Origin: an uncultured Roseateles sp.
GTDB taxonomy: Bacteria > Pseudomonadota > Gammaproteobacteria > Burkholderiales > Burkholderiaceae
Direction of reading: 5' to 3'
Length of the DNA: 13,053 nt
Assembly: GCA_946886855.1 (NCBI GenBank)
Contig: CAMPJJ010000132.1
Location: forward strand, 1 to 13,053
Shown: positions 8,006-13,053 of the stretch, piece after piece
Layout: the number at the start of each line of letters is the position of its first letter
How positions within the stretch are numbered: the first letter of the stretch is position 1
Position numbers and translations under genes: made by a program
Notes under the pieces: generated by a model
Databases searched by the model: none
What the model was told of the DNA's origin: nothing
The model's input: the letters and a program-made list of their open reading frames with translations, nothing else

Positions 8006-8060
8006 CGCATGACCGGCGCATGACAGTCGCATCACCGACGCATGACCGACGCATGACCGA
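8006..8060 (+). repeat. 11-nt tandem repeat, five copies
   Basis: Copies of CGCATGACCGA-type sequence start at 8006, 8017, 8028, 8039 and 8050, exactly 11 nt apart. The third has ATC in place of ATG, and a more degenerate copy may precede at 7995. Because 11 is not a multiple of three, the ATGs fall in different frames. Those at 8020 and 8053 are in frame with the downstream gene. The array covers its start region. Confidence 0.8.
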
Positions 8061-8262
8061 CGTCCCGTCCACCACCACCGCCGTCCCCGCCTCCCTCGAG
8101 GCGGTCGACGATCCGATGCCCGTGCCGCCGCCGCAGCCGGACATCGATGCGTGCTGCGGCAACGGCTGCGATCCGTGCATCTTCGATCTGCACGATCTGT
8201 CGATGGACACCTACCGACAGGCCCTGCGGGCCTGGAAGTCGCGTCATCCGGACGCCGTCTGA
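8053..8262 (+). CDS. Oxidoreductase-like (OXLD1/Oxidored-like) Cys-rich small protein
   Basis: The 69-aa product has a disordered acidic/Pro N-terminus (PMPVPPPQPD), then the family core CCGNGCDPCIFD (34-45) and a short helix with DTYRQALRAWKSRHP. Cysteines C34, C35, C39 and C42 are spaced as a likely metal-binding site. This core is typical of the short domain called Oxidored-like (Pfam PF09791 as I recall it), found in mitochondrial OXLD1 and many proteobacterial small proteins. Its biochemical function is not established. The start is uncertain: ATG 8053 and ATG 8020 are in frame inside the 11-nt repeat, and TTG 7987 has GGGAG 11 nt upstream and would give 91 aa. A strong terminator follows. 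Transcription may continue from infA if the hairpin between them does not terminate. Confidence 0.75.
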   Translation: MTDVPSTTTAVPASLEAVDDPMPVPPPQPDIDACCGNGCDPCIFDLHDLSMDTYRQALRAWKSRHPDAV

Positions 8263-8285
8263 CGACGACGCTCCGAACCTACCCG

Positions 8286-8314
8286 AAGGGCCGCTGACGC
8301 GGCCCTTTCCTTTT
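8286..8314 (+). terminator. Rho-independent terminator after the OXLD1-like gene
   Basis: AAGGGCCGC (8286-8294) pairs perfectly with GCGGCCCTT (8299-8307) around the tetraloop TGAC, followed by TCCTTTT. It is the clearest intrinsic terminator in the window and closes the infA-containing transcription unit. Confidence 0.9.
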
Positions 8315-8361
8315 GGGGAACGGTCCACCGTCATAGGCGGCTTTCGTTTCGTGACGTTTTG

Positions 8362-8436
8362 GGGGACATCCCCTGATTCAGAACGCCCCACCCCGGCCGA
8401 CATCCATGACAGGCGCCGCGCTTGCCGCAGCGGCGC
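8362..8436 (+). promoter_or_regulatory. Leader of the 160-aa ORF: two small hairpins
   Basis: GGGG (8362-8365) can pair with CCCC (8370-8373) after a run of four T. GCGCCGC (8413-8419) pairs with GCGGCGC (8430-8436) around a 10-nt loop, ending 16 nt before the ribosome binding site of the next ORF. No convincing promoter hexamers were seen. A regulatory role is not shown. Confidence 0.3.
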
Positions 8437-8462
8437 GGTGCTCCCGCCCTCCGGAGGTCTCG

Positions 8463-8945
8463 ATGTTCATGACCGGCCCGACCCGCTTCCATGTCGCGCA
8501 TTCCGACGCGCAGGCCAATCTGCGCTTCGCGCTGGCGCGATTGAGCACGGATTGGCGCAGCCTTGACCCGTTCGGGCTGGAGATCCTGCTGCGCCACCTG
8601 CTGATGGCGGAACACCGCTGCATGCCGCATCCCAGCGTGCTGCGCGAGCGTCCGACCAACCGCTGGCTGCTGCCGCGGCTGCGCCGCCGGCGCATCGAGG
8701 TCGCGGAGCGGCTGGTCGCCGTCGGTGGCCGGGTCAGCCATGCGGCGCTGGCCCGCGTGCTGCCGCGCGGGCATGACTGGCCGGGCCTCTCGGCCCTGGT
8801 CGGCCGCCACGCCTGGGATCCGGTCGAGGGACGCCAGCCGCGCCCCCACCGCCCCGTCGTCGACGAACCGGCCTACCCGCGCGCCAGCAAGAACGCCCGC
8901 GCCACTTCGGCGAAACCGTCGCCCCGCTCCGTCGCGGTGACATAG
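8463..8945 (+). CDS. Hypothetical protein, 160 aa, 3' end overlapping the HAD gene
   Basis: No family is recognised. The start is well supported: GGAGG at 8453-8457 lies 5 nt before ATG 8463. Codon use has the G/C third positions expected of real genes here, at least up to the overlap. The protein is soluble and basic. Residues 15-60 look helical (ANLRFALARLSTDW, then PFGLEILLRHLLMAE) and are followed by a strongly basic helix with LLPRLRRRRIEVAERL (69-84). The part after about 125 is Pro/Arg-rich and probably disordered. Its last 73 nt run antisense to the 3' end of the HAD gene, so this tail may have been gained by loss of an earlier stop. The basic helix could bind nucleic acid, but that is speculation. 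Confidence 0.55.
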   Translation: MFMTGPTRFHVAHSDAQANLRFALARLSTDWRSLDPFGLEILLRHLLMAEHRCMPHPSVLRERPTNRWLLPRLRRRRIEVAERLVAVGGRVSHAALARVLPRGHDWPGLSALVGRHAWDPVEGRQPRPHRPVVDEPAYPRASKNARATSAKPSPRSVAVT

Positions 8946-9664
8946 GCGGGCGGGTGGTCCAGCATCGGCAGGAAACGCGCGATGTTGGCCACGCCCACGG
9001 TCAGCGGCAGGCGTTCGAACATCAGTTGATCGTTCGTCGAATCGCCGACATACACCCACTCGCCGGGATGGAAGTCCAGGCCCGTCAGCCGCTTCACGGC
9101 CCAGTGCGCCGCGGTCCACTTGCTGTGGTCGCCGATCCAGCCGTTGACGTGGATGGAACTCACCGTCGCCACCAGCCCGTGCGCGCGCATGCGGTCGCAG
9201 ACGGCGGCGATCGCGTCGTCGTCGAGCGTCGTGAACTCGCTGTGATCGATGGCGATGTCGGTCAGGCGGCCGGCACTGTCGCGCGCGAGCACCGCTCCCG
9301 GAACGGTCGCCACGATGTCCCGCGCGCAGGCCTGCAGCCGCGCGAAGTTCGCCAGACGCGTGGCGTCGTCCTGGGCGAATGCCGTGGCGAGCGCCTCCCC
9401 CTCCCGGTGGAGGAGCACCCCGCCGTTCTCCGCGACGATCCCCCGGACGGGCCAGGTCATCGCAAAGGCTTCGCTCCAGCCGGCGGGCCGCCCCGTGATC
9501 GCGATGACCGGCACCCCGGCCGTGTGCAGCCGGTGCAGCGCCGCCAGTGCCGCCGGCGCGACGGCGCCGTCCGCCGTCAGGGTGTCGTCGATGTCCGTCA
9601 ACACGCCGCGCAGGGGCAGCCAGGCCGCGCGGGGACAGTCGCTGAGCGGGGGGATCGTTCGCAT
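8873..9664 (-). CDS. HAD-superfamily phosphatase, Cof/sucrose-phosphatase-like (subfamily IIB)
   Basis: This is a predicted Mg-dependent phosphohydrolase of 263 aa. Motif I is DIDDTLT (24-30), with nucleophile D24 and acid/base D26. Motif II is T57 in AITGRP, motif III is K182 in GDHSKW, and motif IV is GDSTND (207-212), all intact. The roughly 100-residue insert between motifs II and III is a C2 cap, as in Cof-type, trehalose-, sucrose- and mannosyl-phosphoglycerate phosphatases. The substrate, a sugar phosphate or similar small molecule, cannot be fixed from sequence. ATG 9664 is chosen because the longer frame (to 9778) would run through the SAH riboswitch antisense. There is no Shine-Dalgarno motif, but AACAAT on this strand lies 8 nt before the ATG. 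It diverges from the ahcY promoter and its 3' end overlaps the 160-aa ORF. Confidence 0.88.
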   Translation of the reverse strand: MRTIPPLSDCPRAAWLPLRGVLTDIDDTLTADGAVAPAALAALHRLHTAGVPVIAITGRPAGWSEAFAMTWPVRGIVAENGGVLLHREGEALATAFAQDDATRLANFARLQACARDIVATVPGAVLARDSAGRLTDIAIDHSEFTTLDDDAIAAVCDRMRAHGLVATVSSIHVNGWIGDHSKWTAAHWAVKRLTGLDFHPGEWVYVGDSTNDQLMFERLPLTVGVANIARFLPMLDHPPAYVTATERGDGFAEVARAFLLARG

Positions 9665-9671
9665 GGGAGGC

Positions 9672-9688
9672 GATTGTTGACTACAATC
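9672..9688. promoter_or_regulatory. Back-to-back -10 boxes between the HAD gene and ahcY
   Basis: The inverted repeat GATTGT-TGACT-ACAATC (9672-9688) carries TACAAT (9682-9687) for the plus strand and AACAAT (9678-9673) for the minus strand. Transcription from the plus-strand box would begin near 9694, about 3 nt before the SAH aptamer, which supports its use as the ahcY promoter. On the minus strand the start would fall next to the HAD ATG. Both -35 regions are weak. Two polymerases could not occupy the site together. Confidence 0.55.
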
Positions 9689-9696
9689 GCGCCCTG

Positions 9697-9788
9697 TTCC
9701 GAGGAGCGTTGCGACCTCCCATCCCATTGAGGCCAGGCTCGGAACCGCCGCGCGGCGACACGCCCGCGGCAATGGCAACCGCGCTCAC
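9697..9788 (+). ncRNA. SAH riboswitch aptamer upstream of ahcY
   Basis: The RNA binds S-adenosylhomocysteine and raises expression of SAH-recycling genes when SAH builds up. Helix P1 is TTCCGAG (9697-9703) with CTCGGAA (9738-9744), seven perfect pairs. P2 is GAGCG (9704-9708) with CGCTC (9782-9786), extended by TTGC (9709-9712) with GCAA (9775-9778), leaving CCG bulged. The conserved cores CCGAGGAGCGTTGCGACC and CCAGGCTCGG, with the 3' GCGCTCAC, match the SAH class. The variable P4 region (about 9745-9770) can form a GC-rich hairpin. Its place between the promoter and ahcY fits the class exactly. Confidence 0.93.
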
Positions 9789-9815
9789 CCGTCGACCCTT
9801 CGCAGGCCGGGTGAG
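9784..9815 (+). promoter_or_regulatory. Alternative hairpin overlapping the aptamer: candidate expression platform
   Basis: CTCACCCG (9784-9791) pairs perfectly with CGGGTGAG (9808-9815) around a 16-nt loop. Its 5' arm includes bases CTC (9784-9786) that close aptamer helix P2, so the two structures exclude each other. No T-tract follows. The hairpin would have to act by another route, such as Rho or translation. Confidence 0.55.
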
Positions 9816-9895
9816 GACCGAGCGGCAGTTGCCCTCCCCGCTTCTCCCCCTGTCCTGATCGTTGGCGTCGACGGCCCTTCCTCGCAGGAGTCCGC

Positions 9896-11329
<1,434 letters not shown>

Positions 11330-11363
11330 TCCACCGACCCCAGCCTGACCCGAGACCCGACCC

Positions 11364-12095
11364 ATGCGTGCTGACCAGCTGCTTCTCTCCCTTGGCCTGG
11401 CGCCCACGCGCTCGGCCGCCCAGCGGCTGATCGACGCGCGTGCGGTCGAGTGGGAAGGCCCCAAGGGCTGGACCGTCGTGCGCAAGTGCGGCGAGGACCT
11501 GCCCGACACCACCCCGCTGCGCGTGACGGACGACGCCGAGCTGCGTTATGTCTCGCGCGGCGGGCTCAAGCTCGAAGGCGCGCTGGCCAAGGTCGGCGTG
11601 TCGGTGGCCGGCCTCTCGGCGCTGGACATGGGCCAGAGCGCGGGCGGCTTCACCGATGTGCTGCTCAAGGCGGGCGCGGCGCACGTGACCGGCATCGATG
11701 TCGGTCACAGCCAGCTGCACGAGACCTTGAAGGCGGACCCGCGCGTGACCGCCCATGAAGGCATGCACGTGAAGGACTACGTGCCGGCCGAGCCCTTCGA
11801 CCTGGTCGTGGGCGACCTGAGCTTCATCTCGATGATCGGCACGCTCAAGCACGTGGTCGGCTGGCTCAAGCCGCAAGGCCAGGCGCTGCTGCTGATCAAG
11901 CCGCAGTACGAGCTGGGTCCGAAGGCCTTGAACAAGAACGGCATCGTCAAGGACAAGGCGCAATACGCCGTGCTCAAGGAACAGGCCGTGGCGGCCGCCG
12001 AGAAGCGCGACCTCGTCGTCCGGGGCTGGTTCGAAAGCCCGGTCACCGGCGGCGACGGCAACACCGAATTCTTCATCTGGGTCCAGAAACCATGA
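11364..12095 (+). CDS. tlyA: TlyA-family 16S/23S rRNA 2'-O-methyltransferase
   Basis: TlyA enzymes methylate ribose 2'-OH groups of rRNA using SAM. The old name hemolysin A reflects a secondary activity. The 243-aa protein starts with an S4 RNA-binding domain (about 1-60, RADQLLLSLGLAPTRSAAQRLI), followed by an FtsJ-like methyltransferase fold. SAM-binding motif I is LDMGQSAGGFTDVL (87-100), with A-G-G where T-G-G is more usual. The catalytic tetrad of the family is visible as K69 (SRGGLKLEGAL), D151 (GDLSFIS), K179 (LLIKPQYE) and E235 (NTEFFIW). It lies 34 nt after ahcY and overlaps metF by four bases (ATGA), so translation of the two is probably coupled. As a SAM user it also makes the SAH that AhcY removes. 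The target nucleotide is not known. Confidence 0.93.
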   Translation: MRADQLLLSLGLAPTRSAAQRLIDARAVEWEGPKGWTVVRKCGEDLPDTTPLRVTDDAELRYVSRGGLKLEGALAKVGVSVAGLSALDMGQSAGGFTDVLLKAGAAHVTGIDVGHSQLHETLKADPRVTAHEGMHVKDYVPAEPFDLVVGDLSFISMIGTLKHVVGWLKPQGQALLLIKPQYELGPKALNKNGIVKDKAQYAVLKEQAVAAAEKRDLVVRGWFESPVTGGDGNTEFFIWVQKP

Positions 12096-12931
12096 CGACG
12101 CCCGTCAGCATCGAATTCTTCCCGCCCAACACGCCCGTCGGCACCGAGAAGCTGAAGACCGTCGTGCAGGAGCTGCGCGCGGTGAATCCGCAGTACTTCA
12201 GCGTCACCTACGGCGCGGGCGGGTCGACGCGCGAGAAGACGCTGTCGACCGTCGCGGACATCGCGTCGCAGGGCTTCGACGCGGCCCCGCACCTGTCCTG
12301 CGTGGGCTCGACGCGCGAGAACATCGCCGAGATCCTGGCCACCTACCGCGCCCAGAACATCCGGCGCGTCGTCGCGCTGCGCGGCGACCTGCCCAGCGGC
12401 ACGGCGACGGCGGGCGAGTTCCGCTACGCGGCCGAGCTGGTGCGCTTCATCCGTGAGACACAAGGCGCGGACTGGGACATCGAGGTCGCCGCCTATCCCG
12501 AGTACCACCCGCAGCAGCGCTACGCCGCCCGCGACCTGCAGTTCTTCGCGGACAAGGTGCGCGCCGGCGCCAGCGGCGCGATCACGCAGTTCTTCTACAA
12601 CCCCGACGCCTACTTCCATTTCGTCGATGCGACGCGGGCGATCGGCGTGGACGTGCCCATCGTGCCGGGCATCATGCCGATCAACAACTTCGCGCGGATC
12701 GCGCAGTTCGCGCAGCGCGACGGCATCGAGATCCCGCGCTGGGTCGCGCTGAAGATGGAGGGCTACATGGACGACGCCGCGTCGGTGCGCGCCTTCGGCC
12801 TGGACGTCGTCACGCGGCTGTGCGAACGGCTGATCGCCGGCGGCGTGCCGGCGCTGCATTTCTATTCGCTCAACCAGAGCGCGCTCACGCTGGCGTTGTG
12901 TGAACGCCTCGGTCTCGCAGCGAAAGCTTGA
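12092..12931 (+). CDS. metF: 5,10-methylenetetrahydrofolate reductase
   Basis: MetF is an FAD enzyme that reduces 5,10-methylene-THF to 5-methyl-THF, the methyl donor for methionine synthesis. The 279-aa protein has the single catalytic TIM-barrel domain of bacterial MetF, without the SAM-binding regulatory domain of eukaryotic MTHFR. Motifs in order: catalytic E8 in SIEFFPP, SVTYGAGGSTR (37-47), PHLSC (66-70), LRGD (96-99), AAYPEYHP (133-140), GAITQFFYNPD (162-172), PGIMPI (192-197) and LHFYSLNQS (255-263). ATG 12092 overlaps the tlyA stop. It ends with a double stop (TGA TAA). Placed after the SAH riboswitch and ahcY, it would let SAH levels raise both SAH removal and methyl-THF supply, if the transcript runs through. 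Confidence 0.97.
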   Translation: MTTPVSIEFFPPNTPVGTEKLKTVVQELRAVNPQYFSVTYGAGGSTREKTLSTVADIASQGFDAAPHLSCVGSTRENIAEILATYRAQNIRRVVALRGDLPSGTATAGEFRYAAELVRFIRETQGADWDIEVAAYPEYHPQQRYAARDLQFFADKVRAGASGAITQFFYNPDAYFHFVDATRAIGVDVPIVPGIMPINNFARIAQFAQRDGIEIPRWVALKMEGYMDDAASVRAFGLDVVTRLCERLIAGGVPALHFYSLNQSALTLALCERLGLAAKA

Positions 12932-12942
12932 TAAGGCGCAAG

Positions 12943-13016
12943 CGCTGCGCGCCCTTGCAGGGAACCGCTCCGGTTCGCCGCCGTTCCTTGTGAACGGTCA
13001 AGGTGCTCGCGCAGCG
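12943..13016 (+). ncRNA. Candidate three-way-junction RNA after metF
   Basis: An outer helix of nine pairs joins CGCTGCGCG (12943-12951) to CGCGCAGCG (13008-13016), continued by CCTT (12953-12956) with AAGG (13000-13003). Inside are two hairpins, GAACC-GCTCC-GGTTC (12962-12976) and CCGTTC-CTTGT-GAACGG (12981-12997). No T-tract follows, so it is not an ordinary terminator. It shows none of the hallmark sequences of TPP, glycine, cobalamin or fluoride riboswitches. It may belong to the leader of the next gene, outside the window. Drawn by eye. Confidence 0.4.
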
Positions 13017-13032
13017 GTCCGCGTTCAATCCG

Positions 13033-13053
13033 GGTCATCCCATTGACCAGGAG
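13033..13053 (+). promoter_or_regulatory. Hairpin abutting an AGGAG ribosome binding site at the window edge
   Basis: GGTCA (13033-13037) pairs with TGACC (13044-13048), and AGGAG occupies the last five bases. A start codon probably follows just outside the window. The hairpin could restrict ribosome access to the next gene. Confidence 0.4.

Noticed and set aside
9665..9778. Longer start for the HAD phosphatase
   Set aside because: The extra 38 codons are antisense to the SAH aptamer and carry no HAD homology.
12932..13053. Cobalamin riboswitch after metF
   Set aside because: The B12-box hallmark GCCACTG and the expected core elements are absent, and the fold drawn is different.

Overview
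The window is high-GC chromosomal DNA, dense with genes and showing no sign of mobile elements. Protein families and control signals point to a Burkholderiales betaproteobacterium, probably near the Leptothrix/Roseateles/Rubrivivax group. The supporting signs are the bacterial S-adenosylhomocysteinase form with an internal insertion, the SAH riboswitch in front of it, a second IF-1 type infA, an OXLD1-like Cys-rich small protein, and several ACAATCGC-type -10 boxes. The genus is inferred, not proven.

Layout. 1-485: 3' end of metK, closed by an intrinsic terminator. 605-2786: two tandem paralogous REC-GGDEF diguanylate cyclases. 2931-4028: a YcaQ/AlkX-like DNA glycosylase, convergent with an aldo/keto reductase (4038-5066, minus). 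That reductase diverges from an AraC-family regulator (5257-6198), with an 11-bp direct repeat in the shared promoter region. 6255-6950 (minus): an unrecognised single-pass membrane protein. 6951-7377: no gene, but a divergent control region and a long structured leader. 7378-7939: a 71-aa small protein and the infA paralog. 8053-8262: the OXLD1-like protein, preceded by an 11-nt tandem repeat and followed by a strong terminator. 8463-8945: an unrecognised 160-aa ORF whose 3' end overlaps a minus-strand HAD phosphatase (8873-9664). 9682-12931: promoter, SAH riboswitch, ahcY, tlyA and metF. 12932-13053: a foldable RNA region running to the edge.

How it works together. metK makes SAM, ahcY removes SAH under an SAH-sensing RNA, metF makes the methyl-THF needed to rebuild methionine, and tlyA encodes a SAM-dependent rRNA methyltransferase. 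The two ends of the window are therefore parts of one activated-methyl cycle, with signalling, repair, stress and translation genes between them.

No wholly new gene system is evident. The most interesting signals are in the RNA and control regions: a start-codon-enclosing hairpin at 7366-7404, the 11-nt repeat at 8006-8060, the alternative hairpin after the SAH aptamer, a three-way-junction fold after metF, and -10 boxes lying 6-8 nt before start codons, which suggest leaderless mRNAs.
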